Of a stretch of DNA of 64,000 nucleotides, positions 1 to 6,941 are shown piece after piece. The stretch is from Nocardia transvalensis NBRC 15921. GTDB taxonomy: Bacteria > Actinomycetota > Actinomycetes > Mycobacteriales > Mycobacteriaceae. Every line of letters begins with the position of its first letter. Position 1 is the stretch's first letter. The notes beneath the pieces were generated by a model, which was not told the origin of the DNA, did not search any database, and worked only from the letters and a program-made list of their open reading frames with translations. The stretch lies in NCBI RefSeq assembly GCF_000308875.1, contig NZ_BAGL01000059.1, forward strand, positions 1 through 64,000, written 5' to 3'. Position numbers and translations under genes: made by a program.

Positions 1-250
1 AGCGGGCTGACGGCCGGGACGGTACGCAGGCTGCTCACCCGTCCGGGGAACCGGCTGCCCGCCGGGTCGATAGGCGGGCTGCTCGCCTGTCCGGGGGACG
101 GGCTGTGGGCCGGTTCGGGGTGCGGGCTGTGGGCCGGGCCGATAACCAGGCTGTTGAGCGGGACGGGGCACCGGCTGCCGGCCGGTGCGGTAGTCGGGCT
201 GACGGGCGGGCCGGGGTGGCGGCTGCCGGCCGGGACGGTAGGCGGGTTGC
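1..250 (-). repeat. Imperfect Pro/Gln/Arg-coding repeats inside the DUF3710 gene
   Basis: Degenerate direct repeats with a period of about 27 or 54 bp encode QPAYRPG, QPVPRTG and QPAPRTG variants. The repeat array is in frame and so is a low-complexity linker rather than a mobile element. Its length probably varies between strains. Confidence 0.6.
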
Positions 251-438
251 TGACCGGTCCGGGGTGCGGGCTGCTCGTACGCCGGCTCCTCGTAAGCCGT
301 TTCGCCGTAGCCGGATTCGTCGTACTCGCCCTCCGCGTAGGGCTCCTCGTCGTACTCGTCCTCGTCGTACCAGGCGTCGTCGTCGTGGCGCCGTCTAGGA
401 GGGACGTCGTCGCCGCCCCGCTTCTTCCGTCCGAACAT
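1..438 (-). CDS. DUF3710 family protein, N-terminal part (cut by window edge)
   Basis: The reading frame is open to the window edge, so only the first ~146 residues are visible. It begins MFGRKKRGGDD, then has an acidic Tyr-rich stretch (~20-50) and a long Pro/Gln/Arg-rich tail of QPAYRPG / QPVPRTG type repeats. Position right after dut matches Rv2696c (DUF3710), whose function is unknown. I chose the ATG at 436-438 because GGAGG lies 7 bases before it; the ATG at 442-444 overlaps the dut stop (ATGA) but sits only one base from that GGAGG. The conserved DUF3710 core should lie beyond the left edge, so the family call rests on synteny and the MFGRKK start. Confidence 0.75.
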   Translation of the reverse strand, partial: MFGRKKRGGDDVPPRRRHDDDAWYDEDEYDEEPYAEGEYDESGYGETAYEEPAYEQPAPRTGQQPAYRPGRQPPPRPARQPDYRTGRQPVPRPAQQPGYRPGPQPAPRTGPQPVPRTGEQPAYRPGGQPVPRTGEQPAYRPGRQPA

Positions 439-440
439 CG

Positions 441-935
441 TCATGCCTCCTTGCCGGCGACCGTGCCGGCACCATGCGCGGACAGGCTGGCATGCCCGCC
501 GCTGGACCCGTAGCCACCCGCGCCCCGCGCGGTGTCGTCGAGTCCGTCGACCTCCACGAAATCGACCAGTTCCACCCGCTGCACCAGCAGCTGCGCGATC
601 CGGTCGCCGCGGCTCAGCTCGATCCGGGTGCGGAGGTCGTGGTTGATCAGGCACACCTTGATCTCGCCCCGATACCCGGCGTCGACCGTGCCGGGGGTGT
701 TCACCACCGACAAGCCGGTTTTCGCGGCCAGCCCGGACCTCGGATGGATGAGACCGACCGTGCCGACCGGGAGGGCCACGGCAATGCCCGTGCCGACGAG
801 TACCCGCTCACCCGGTTCCAGGATGACGTCCTCGGTGGTGCACAGGTCCACACCCGCGTCGCCGGGGTGTGCGCGGGTGGGCACGGGGATGCCGGGATCG
901 AGCCGCAGCAGAGGGATGGGTGGAATACCGGTCAC
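441..935 (-). CDS. dut: dUTP diphosphatase (Dut)
   Basis: Homotrimeric cytoplasmic enzyme hydrolysing dUTP to dUMP and PPi, keeping uracil out of DNA and feeding dTMP synthesis. The 164-residue frame shows the family motifs in order: HPGDAGVDL (motif 1), HPRSGLAAKTGLS (motif 2), GTVDAGYRGEIKV with the catalytic Asp (motif 3), RGDRIAQLLV (motif 4) and the Gly-rich GYGSSGGHASL near the C-terminus (motif 5). Length is near the ~154 residues of the mycobacterial enzyme, with about ten extra residues after motif 5. The stop overlaps the upstream ATG of the DUF3710 gene, so the two are probably co-translated. Confidence 0.95.
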   Translation of the reverse strand: MTGIPPIPLLRLDPGIPVPTRAHPGDAGVDLCTTEDVILEPGERVLVGTGIAVALPVGTVGLIHPRSGLAAKTGLSVVNTPGTVDAGYRGEIKVCLINHDLRTRIELSRGDRIAQLLVQRVELVDFVEVDGLDDTARGAGGYGSSGGHASLSAHGAGTVAGKEA

Positions 936-1041
936 GTACAGCGAGACTACGCGGTCACCGCCCGCCGGTGACAGCGACGTGGCCGGAGCGCGAGCACTCC
1001 GACGGCCTGCTCCCGCCGCACTCCCGCCGCGCGCGCTGACT

Positions 1042-1047
1042 TACTCT
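1042..1047 (+). promoter_or_regulatory. -10 box TACTCT of the DUF3093 gene (leaderless start)
   Basis: TACTCT lies 6 bases before the GTG at 1054, placing transcription start on or next to the start codon. No ribosome binding site is visible. The same TACTCTGAA appears before khtT. Confidence 0.5.
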
Positions 1048-1053
1048 GAAGTC

Positions 1054-1593
1054 GTGTCCGACCAGTCCCCGGCGACCCCCGATTCCGCCCCCGCAGCGCC
1101 CGAGACCACGAACCGTGGCGCCCCTGCCGCGCACGCCTACTCCGAGCGACTCTGGGTGCCGCTGTGGTGGTGGCCGGTCGGCCTCGCGATCACCGGCCTG
1201 CTGGCCGCCGAGATCCATATGGGCGCACCGGGAATCCGCGCCTGGCTGCCGTACGTCCTGCTGCTGCCGGTGCCGGTGTGGGCGCTGCTGTGGCTGAGCC
1301 GCCATCGGGTCGAGGTCGGCCCGGATGCGGACGGAACGGTCGAATTACGAGCGGACCGCGCCCACCTGCCGGTAACGTATGTGGCCCGGGCGGCGGCCGT
1401 CCCGGCCAGCGCGAAGAGCGCGGCACTGGGCCGGCAGCTCGACCCCGCCGCCTATGTCCAGCATCGGCCGTGGATCGGCCCCCTGGTGTTGCTCGTACTC
1501 GACGACCCGGACGATCCGACACCGTACTGGCTGGTCAGTACGCGTCGGCCCGACCGGGTGCTGGCGGCGCTCGGCGTCCACGACGCCGGCTGA
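1054..1593 (+). CDS. DUF3093 membrane protein
   Basis: Homologue by position and features of Rv2698; function unknown. From the GTG the protein has 179 residues: a Pro/Ala-rich cytoplasmic head (1-30), SERLWVPLWWWPVG leading into a first membrane segment (~34-53), a second (~62-82), then a ~95-residue soluble domain rich in Arg, Asp and Tyr. I reject the much longer upstream reading of the frame because it overlaps dut on the other strand and because a TACTCT -10 box lies 6 bases before this GTG. Divergent from dut and convergent with the DUF4193 gene. Confidence 0.85.
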   Translation: MSDQSPATPDSAPAAPETTNRGAPAAHAYSERLWVPLWWWPVGLAITGLLAAEIHMGAPGIRAWLPYVLLLPVPVWALLWLSRHRVEVGPDADGTVELRADRAHLPVTYVARAAAVPASAKSAALGRQLDPAAYVQHRPWIGPLVLLVLDDPDDPTPYWLVSTRRPDRVLAALGVHDAG

Positions 1594-1650
1594 CCGGCCG
1601 GGCGCAGGCCGGGGGCCGTCCGTCCTGCGCGCAGCACGCGCCGATTCCGT

Positions 1651-1675
1651 CCGCGCTCGGACGAACCGAGCGCGG
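1651..1675. terminator. Hairpin between convergent DUF3093 and DUF4193 genes
   Basis: A perfect 10-bp stem (CCGCGCTCGG / CCGAGCGCGG) with a 5-base loop is followed on the + strand by a T/G-rich run. It lies between two convergent stop codons and so probably serves both. Confidence 0.65.
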
Positions 1676-1710
1676 GCTGTGTGTTGTGTTCTACTTCCGC
1701 CGCCGGGCGA

Positions 1711-2013
1711 TCAGGCCGCGCAATCCATGCAGATCAGCTGACCGCCGGCCTCGCTGGCGAGCCGGCTGCGGTGATGAACCAGGAAGCAGCTGGAACAGGT
1801 GAACTCGTCGGCCTGCTTCGGGATCACCCGTACCGACAGCACTTCCTCGGACAGGTCCGCGCCGGGAAGTTCGAACGATTCCGCGGTATCGCTGTCGTCG
1901 ACATCCACGACGGCGGACGCGGCTTCGTTGCGACGAGCCTTCAGCTCCTCCAGCGAGTCCTCCGACGGTTCGTCGGTTTCGCTACGCCTCGGTGCGTCAT
2001 AGTCGGTTGCCAT
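1711..2013 (-). CDS. DUF4193 family protein
   Basis: Small acidic protein of 100 residues, the positional counterpart of Rv2699c, conserved in Actinobacteria; its molecular role is unknown. It starts MATDYDAPRR, has a helical charged part (SLEELKARRNEAA), and ends in a C-terminal zinc-ribbon-like part: CSSCFLVHHRSRL and CMDC supply two CxxC pairs about 20 residues apart. This suggests metal binding; some actinobacterial genes of this family are annotated dUTPase-linked, but only by neighbourhood. GAGGGGAAG before the ATG fits a ribosome binding site. Confidence 0.9.
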   Translation of the reverse strand: MATDYDAPRRSETDEPSEDSLEELKARRNEAASAVVDVDDSDTAESFELPGADLSEEVLSVRVIPKQADEFTCSSCFLVHHRSRLASEAGGQLICMDCAA

Positions 2014-2613
2014 GTCGTCTTCCCCTCGTCCTTACTCCGTATATCCCGGACCGGCCCCACCTCCCCGATTCCGGAGAATCGGCTCGGCGGTCGCCGTCCC
2101 GCCGGTGGTGTACGTCACGTGTACACCTATCGCCGACCGGGCCAGATCTGGCAGACCTGTACCGGATCGCGCTCGGTCAACGCAGGACATGCCCTGGTTG
2201 TTCCCGAAAACTCGGCCCTGATTCACCTCTGTCGATTCGAATCGGCCGCCAGACAATAGCGGACACCGGGGCAAAAGTCGCAATCAAAACACAAGCGCGT
2301 CGAAACTGACGGGTAATCGTCATCGCCACCCCTGGATGCCGCCGATTCCGTGCCCGGGTGTCGAGCGAATCGTTACGCCCGCGATATCTCCCGCACACCG
2401 GCGCCACCACGCAGGCCCTCCGCATAATTCGCCACACCATAGTCGCTACCCGGGAGCGTCCGACCGATCCCCCGCATACCCGGCCCGGCACCGGATCTCG
2501 GCGCATCCTCCCCTACACCGGCCGCATAGGGGTATGGGCACGACCTCCCGCACGGCCCGGCTCGCCGCGCACGGTGTCCGCATGCGGGATCGGCGCGGCC
2601 GAACTCGTAAGGT
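2014..2613. other. 600-bp intergenic stretch without a supported gene
   Basis: Only divergent upstream regions are expected here. On the minus strand TATACG about 35-40 bases before the DUF4193 ATG is a possible -10 box. Short frames on both strands have no start signals and a composition typical of shadow frames. No repeat or RNA gene was recognised. Confidence 0.5.
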
Positions 2614-3297
2614 GTGCGTGTGGTTTCACTGATCACCGAAGGCAGGGCCGTCGACGACAAAGGGCGCCCGTTCCTGCGCCGCCGCTATCAGCCGTGGGTC
2701 GCTTTAGTAGCGATCCTGGCCCTGATCTGCGCGATCGTGTGGATCAAGGCGCTGACGACCGAGGGCAAGAGCCATGACGCCATGGCCTGCAACTCGCCGT
2801 CGCCGGCCTCCGATCCGAACGCGCCGCAGCCGGCGCCGCTGGGACAGCGGGTGTCGCCGTCCCGCCTGCAGGACGTGGAACCGGCGCCGCTGTCGCAGTC
2901 CAAGGTGCGCGTCTACAACGCCTCCGGGCAGCGCGGCCTCGGCGAGCACATCGCCTCACGGCTCAGCGATCTCGGCTTCGCGAGCCCGCCGGCGCCGCCG
3001 TTCGCCAACGATCCGGTGTACGTCAACGGTGATCTGGTGTGCACCGGCCAGATCCGCTTCGGCGTCAACGGCCGCCCCGCCGCCGCGGCGGTGCAGCTGG
3101 TGACGCCGTGCGCGGAACTGATCGAGGACAAGCGCAACGACGACACCGTCGACCTGGCGCTCGGCTCGCTGTTCGGCAACGAGTTGCGCCCGTCCACCGA
3201 TGCCGAGGAGGTGCTGCGGTCGCTGAAGAATCCGGCGCCCGGCGGCCCGGCGATCGATTCGACGCTGCTGGACGCCGCGCGCAAGGGAACGTGCTGA
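2614..3297 (+). CDS. cei: Envelope integrity protein Cei
   Basis: Counterpart of Rv2700 (Cei), reported to be needed for envelope integrity and virulence in M. tuberculosis. The 227-residue protein has a short basic cytoplasmic head ending RRRYQPW, one membrane anchor (~27-47, VALVAILALICAIVWIKAL) and an extracytoplasmic region containing a LytR-C-type domain (VRVYNASGQRGLGEHIASRLSDLGF, typical of LytR_C). Cys residues at two places in the outer domain could pair. The start is either GTG 2614 or the in-frame GTG 2620; the sequence does not decide. Convergent with suhB. Confidence 0.9.
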   Translation: MRVVSLITEGRAVDDKGRPFLRRRYQPWVALVAILALICAIVWIKALTTEGKSHDAMACNSPSPASDPNAPQPAPLGQRVSPSRLQDVEPAPLSQSKVRVYNASGQRGLGEHIASRLSDLGFASPPAPPFANDPVYVNGDLVCTGQIRFGVNGRPAAAAVQLVTPCAELIEDKRNDDTVDLALGSLFGNELRPSTDAEEVLRSLKNPAPGGPAIDSTLLDAARKGTC

Positions 3298-3319
3298 GCG
3301 CCCCCTAGCCGGGCGCTCA
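3295..3319. terminator. Hairpin containing both convergent stop codons (cei / suhB)
   Basis: TGAGCGCCC and GGGCGCTCA form a perfect 9-bp stem around a 7-base loop. The first TGA is the cei stop and the last TCA is the suhB stop read from the other strand, so one short palindrome ends both genes. Confidence 0.6.
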
Positions 3320-4240
3320 GTCCTCGAGAATCGCCTCCGACACGCCGAGCCGATCGAACAATTCCATCAATTCCGCGGCGATGCCCGGCGCGGCGGCGAC
3401 GACGAGTTCACCGGACTTGCTGACCGTCCCCGCGGGAGGCAGGACCACGCGGGCCCCGGCCTCGGCGGCGATCAGCGCGCCGGCGGCCCAGTCCCAGGTG
3501 TTGAGCCCGTGCTCGTAGTGCGCGTCGGCCCGGCCGGCGGCCACCATGCACAGGTCCAGCGCGGCCGAGCCGATCCGGCGGATGTCGCGCACGTGCGGCA
3601 GCAGCGCGCCGATCAGCTGCCCCTGCCGGGCCCGCCGGGCCGCGCCGTAGCCGAAGCCGGTCGCCAGCAGCGTCATGCCGACCTCGCCGACCTCGGTGCA
3701 GCGCAACGGGATCGACGTGCCGTCCGGTTCGGTGCGGGTCGCGCCGCCGCCCAGCCCGGCGCTGTAGACGAGCCCGGCGGCGACGTCGACGACCGCCCCG
3801 GCGAGCGACCGCCCGCCGCGCATGGCGGCCACCGAGACGGCGTAGGCGGGGATCCCGTACATGAAGTTCACGGTGCCGTCGATCGGATCGACCACCCACA
3901 CGATCTCCCCCGCCCCGCCCAGGCTGCCCCCGCCCTCCTCGCCGAGCACCTGCTCGCCGGGGCGCAGGTCGGCGAGCATCCGCCGGATCAGCTGCTCGGC
4001 CTCGGTGTCGACCACCGTGACCGGGTCGGTGGGCGAACTCTTGGCCTGGACGGCCCCCTCCGCGTCCTCGCCCGCGCCGAAGACCTCCGGGCGGCGGGCC
4101 CGCACGTGGTCGGCCGCGGTTCGCGCGAGATGAACTGCGACACGGCGCAATTCGGCGATCTCGTCGGGATCGGCGGGGACGGCCGGGTCCGGGGCGCCGG
4201 CGGCGGTCACTGAGGGGTTCGATTCGCGCACGACGTCCAT
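3317..4240 (-). CDS. suhB: Inositol-1-monophosphatase (SuhB family)
   Basis: Mg2+-dependent phosphatase releasing inositol from inositol phosphate, a step toward phosphatidylinositol and mannoside lipids in Mycobacteriales. All metal-site motifs of the FIG superfamily are visible: GEEGG with E101/E102, WVVDPIDGTVNF with D118 and D121, and WDWAAG with D250. The 307-residue length is slightly above the usual 270-290 because of an N-terminal Pro/Ala-rich extension (~1-30), so a start further in is possible. Its place opposite cei and before ppgK is that of Rv2701c. Confidence 0.93.
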   Translation of the reverse strand: MDVVRESNPSVTAAGAPDPAVPADPDEIAELRRVAVHLARTAADHVRARRPEVFGAGEDAEGAVQAKSSPTDPVTVVDTEAEQLIRRMLADLRPGEQVLGEEGGGSLGGAGEIVWVVDPIDGTVNFMYGIPAYAVSVAAMRGGRSLAGAVVDVAAGLVYSAGLGGGATRTEPDGTSIPLRCTEVGEVGMTLLATGFGYGAARRARQGQLIGALLPHVRDIRRIGSAALDLCMVAAGRADAHYEHGLNTWDWAAGALIAAEAGARVVLPPAGTVSKSGELVVAAAPGIAAELMELFDRLGVSEAILED

Positions 4241-4385
4241 CGCAACACAGATCCCCGGCGACTCGCATTAGGCTTGTCGGGCACGACACAGTTCGGTCGG
4301 TCGCGCAACCCGTCACACAACGCCGTGTATCGTGCCGCGCGCATCAGGATGAGGCCAGCACCACAGGGAAACGAGGAGACTGTCA

Positions 4386-5144
4386 ATGTCCGCTCGGGGG
4401 CAAGCATTCGGTATCGATATCGGGGGTAGCGGCGTCAAGGGCGCGCTGGTCGATCTGTCGACGGGCGAACTCGCGCACGAACGCATCAAGATCGCCACAC
4501 CACAGCCGTCCACCCCGAACGCGGTCGCCGAGACGGTCGCGAAACTGGTCGCCCAGGCCGATTGGGACGGACCGGTCGGCCTCACCCTGCCCAGCGTCGT
4601 CGTCAACGGCATCGCCCGCACGGCCGCCAACATCGACAAGTCCTGGATCGACACCGACGCCCGTAACCTGTTCTCGCTGGCACTCGGCGGGCGCGAGGTC
4701 GTGGTGCTCAACGACGCCGACGCCGCGGGCATGGCCGAGGACCGCTACGGCGCGGCGCGCGACGACGACGGGCTGGTCATGCTGCTGACCTTCGGCACCG
4801 GGATCGGCTCGGCCCTGATGTACCGCGGCACGCTGGTGCCCAATACCGAGTTCGGTCACATCATGGTCGACGGCAAGGAGGCCGAACACCGGGCGGCCTC
4901 GTCGGTGAAGGAGCGAAAGAAGCTGTCCTACAAGGAATGGGCGGCCCAGGTGACCAAGGTGCTGGTCACGCTCGAGAACCTGCTCTGGCCGGACGTTTTC
5001 GTCGCCGGCGGCGGTATCAGCCGCGATGCGGAGCACTGGATCCCGTTGCTGGGCAACCGGACTCCGGTGGTGGCCGCGCACCTGCGCAACACGGCCGGAA
5101 TCGTGGGCGCCGCGATGGCCGTCGAGAGCGGCATCGCGCCGTGA
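4386..5144 (+). CDS. ppgK: Polyphosphate glucokinase
   Basis: ROK-family kinase phosphorylating glucose with polyphosphate or ATP in the cytoplasm. FGIDIGGSGVKGALVDLSTG (residues 8-27) is the phosphate-binding motif, NDADAAGMAEDRYGAA carries the catalytic Asp, and LLTFGTGIGSALMYRG is the second nucleotide motif. The 252 residues agree with characterised actinobacterial PpgK enzymes (~260). Ribosome binding site GAGGAGA lies before ATG 4386. It directly precedes sigA, as Rv2702 precedes Rv2703. Confidence 0.95.
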   Translation: MSARGQAFGIDIGGSGVKGALVDLSTGELAHERIKIATPQPSTPNAVAETVAKLVAQADWDGPVGLTLPSVVVNGIARTAANIDKSWIDTDARNLFSLALGGREVVVLNDADAAGMAEDRYGAARDDDGLVMLLTFGTGIGSALMYRGTLVPNTEFGHIMVDGKEAEHRAASSVKERKKLSYKEWAAQVTKVLVTLENLLWPDVFVAGGGISRDAEHWIPLLGNRTPVVAAHLRNTAGIVGAAMAVESGIAP

Positions 5145-5193
5145 TCGAGTGAACAACCAGCGAGGCTGCGACATAGCACTCCACCCGGATCGT

Positions 5194-5199
5194 TACAAT
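5194..5199 (+). promoter_or_regulatory. Probable -10 box (TACAAT) upstream of sigA
   Basis: TACAAT is one base off the TATAAT consensus. It lies 7 bases before an ATG at 5207, so transcription would begin at that ATG. A weak -35 candidate (GACATA, 5170-5175) is 18 bases upstream. This is the clearest promoter element in the gap between ppgK and sigA. Confidence 0.55.
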
Positions 5200-5206
5200 G
5201 GAACGC

Positions 5207-5335
5207 ATGACCGGCGGTGAGCCGGAAACCGACCCCGGCCGGAGAGCCGGGTTTAACCCCGACAGAACCGCTCCGCCGGAAGAAGACTCTGGCGTGACGC
5301 CGCACGAGACCGTCACGAAAGGGCGTACGTGGTAG
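5207..5335 (+). CDS. Possible leaderless 42-residue upstream ORF overlapping the sigA start
   Basis: The frame starts MTGGEPETDPGRR and ends KGRTW, with its TAG at 5333-5335, four bases inside the sigA start codon region (sigA GTG 5329-5331). Its ATG sits where transcription should start from the TACAAT box. I infer a leader peptide whose termination would place ribosomes on the sigA start. It has no recognised domain and is short enough that chance cannot be excluded; an alternative is simply the 5' UTR of sigA with AAAGGG as its ribosome binding site. Confidence 0.4.
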   Translation: MTGGEPETDPGRRAGFNPDRTAPPEEDSGVTPHETVTKGRTW

Positions 5336-6717
5336 CCACGAATACCCGAGAGACCGCCGAATCGGCCGAGGCCGCCGACTCACCTGACAGTGCCGCAGCC
5401 CGGCCGGTCAAGAAGGCTGCCGCCGCCAAGAAGGCCCCCGCCAAAAAGGCCGTCGCCAAGAAGGCGCCCGCCAAGAAGGCCGGCGCCAAGGCGGCGGTGA
5501 AGAAGGCGCCCGCGAAGAAGGGCGCGGCGAAGAAGGCCGGCCCCGGAGCCGAGGACGGGTCCGAGGAGAACATCGACGACGAGTCGATGGACATCGAGGA
5601 TCTGGACAACCTCGAGGTCCCCGACGACGACCTCGCCGAAGAGGGTGAGATCACCGAAGAGGTCGCCGCCCCCGACGAGGAGGCGGACGAGGAGACCGCG
5701 GAGCCGACCGAGAAGGACAAGGCCTCCGGCGACTTCGTCTGGGACGAGGAGGAGTCCGAGGCGCTGCGGCAGGCCCGCAAGGATGCCGAGCTCACCGCCT
5801 CCGCCGACTCGGTCCGCGCCTACCTCAAGCAGATCGGCAAGGTCGCGCTGCTCAACGCGGAGGAGGAGGTGGAACTCGCCAAGCGCATCGAGGCGGGCCT
5901 CTACGCCACCGAGAAGTACCGCGAGCTGACCGACAAGGGCGACAAGCTGCCCGTTCAGCAGCGCCGCGACCTGAACTGGATCATGCGCGACGGCAACCGC
6001 GCGAAGAACCACCTGCTGGAGGCCAACCTCCGCCTGGTGGTCTCGCTGGCCAAGCGCTACACCGGCCGCGGTATGGCGTTCCTGGACCTGATCCAGGAGG
6101 GCAACCTGGGCCTGATCCGCGCGGTCGAGAAGTTCGACTACACCAAGGGCTACAAGTTCTCCACGTACGCCACCTGGTGGATCCGGCAGGCCATCACCCG
6201 TGCGATGGCCGACCAGGCGCGCACCATCCGCATCCCGGTGCACATGGTCGAGGTCATCAACAAGCTGGGCCGCATCCAGCGCGAGCTGCTCCAGGACCTG
6301 GGCCGCGAGCCCACGCCCGAGGAACTCGCCAAGGAAATGGACATCACGCCGGAGAAGGTGCTGGAGATCCAGCAGTACGCGCGTGAGCCCATCTCGCTGG
6401 ACCAGACCATCGGCGACGAGGGCGATTCCCAGCTGGGCGACTTCATCGAGGACTCCGAGGCCGTCGTCGCGGTGGACGCGGTGAGCTTCACCCTCCTGCA
6501 GGACCAGCTCCAGTCGGTCCTGGAGACCCTGTCCGAGCGCGAGGCGGGCGTCGTCCGGCTGCGCTTCGGCCTGACCGACGGCCAGCCCCGCACCCTCGAC
6601 GAGATCGGCCAGGTCTACGGGGTCACCCGCGAGCGCATCCGCCAGATCGAGTCGAAGACGATGAGCAAGCTGCGCCACCCCAGCCGGTCCCAGGTCCTAC
6701 GCGACTACCTGGACTGA
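5329..6717 (+). CDS. sigA: Principal RNA polymerase sigma factor SigA
   Basis: Housekeeping group-1 sigma-70. After a Lys/Ala-rich head of KKAPAKK repeats (~20-75) and an acidic segment (~80-130), the core starts at SGDFVWDEEESEALRQARKDAELTA and is nearly identical to mycobacterial SigA. Region 1.2 is SVRAYLKQIGKVALL, region 2 contains YKFSTYATWWIRQAITRA (-10 recognition), and region 4.2 is TLDEIGQVYGVTRERIRQIES (-35 recognition). Total 462 residues, shorter than M. tuberculosis SigA (528) only in the variable N-terminal part. GTG 5329 is preceded by AAAGGG. A strong hairpin terminator follows. Confidence 0.98.
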   Translation: MVATNTRETAESAEAADSPDSAAARPVKKAAAAKKAPAKKAVAKKAPAKKAGAKAAVKKAPAKKGAAKKAGPGAEDGSEENIDDESMDIEDLDNLEVPDDDLAEEGEITEEVAAPDEEADEETAEPTEKDKASGDFVWDEEESEALRQARKDAELTASADSVRAYLKQIGKVALLNAEEEVELAKRIEAGLYATEKYRELTDKGDKLPVQQRRDLNWIMRDGNRAKNHLLEANLRLVVSLAKRYTGRGMAFLDLIQEGNLGLIRAVEKFDYTKGYKFSTYATWWIRQAITRAMADQARTIRIPVHMVEVINKLGRIQRELLQDLGREPTPEELAKEMDITPEKVLEIQQYAREPISLDQTIGDEGDSQLGDFIEDSEAVVAVDAVSFTLLQDQLQSVLETLSEREAGVVRLRFGLTDGQPRTLDEIGQVYGVTRERIRQIESKTMSKLRHPSRSQVLRDYLD

Positions 6718-6730
6718 CACCCACGAATAC

Positions 6731-6765
6731 GCAAAACGCCGCCGGAGGTTCCGGCGGCGTTTTGC
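6731..6765 (+). terminator. Rho-independent terminator of sigA
   Basis: A perfect 16-bp stem (GCAAAACGCCGCCGGA and its complement) with a 3-base loop starts 14 bases after the sigA stop. The descending arm carries TTTT. Confidence 0.9.
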
Positions 6766-6941
6766 GTCCACCCGCAATACTCAGCGAGCCGGAACCTCAT
6801 CGCGCGGGGAGCTCGGCCGCCCACCGTCCGGCCGGGGCCCGCCCCGGGCCTGGACTGACGGAGCGGGGGAGCGAAGCGGAGGAGGGAAGGCCCGGGGCAA
6901 GAGGGCCCCGGCCCGCCGGAGCGAAGCGGAGGCAGAAAGAC

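Noticed and set aside
2177..2506. Possible 109-residue gene on the minus strand in the 2.0-2.6 kb gap
   Set aside because: No ribosome binding site, Arg-rich composition, overlaps divergent promoter space; nothing recognised.
5380..6678. 432-codon minus frame opposite sigA
   Set aside because: Leu/Val/Gly-rich mirror of sigA codon bias, no start signal and no similarity.
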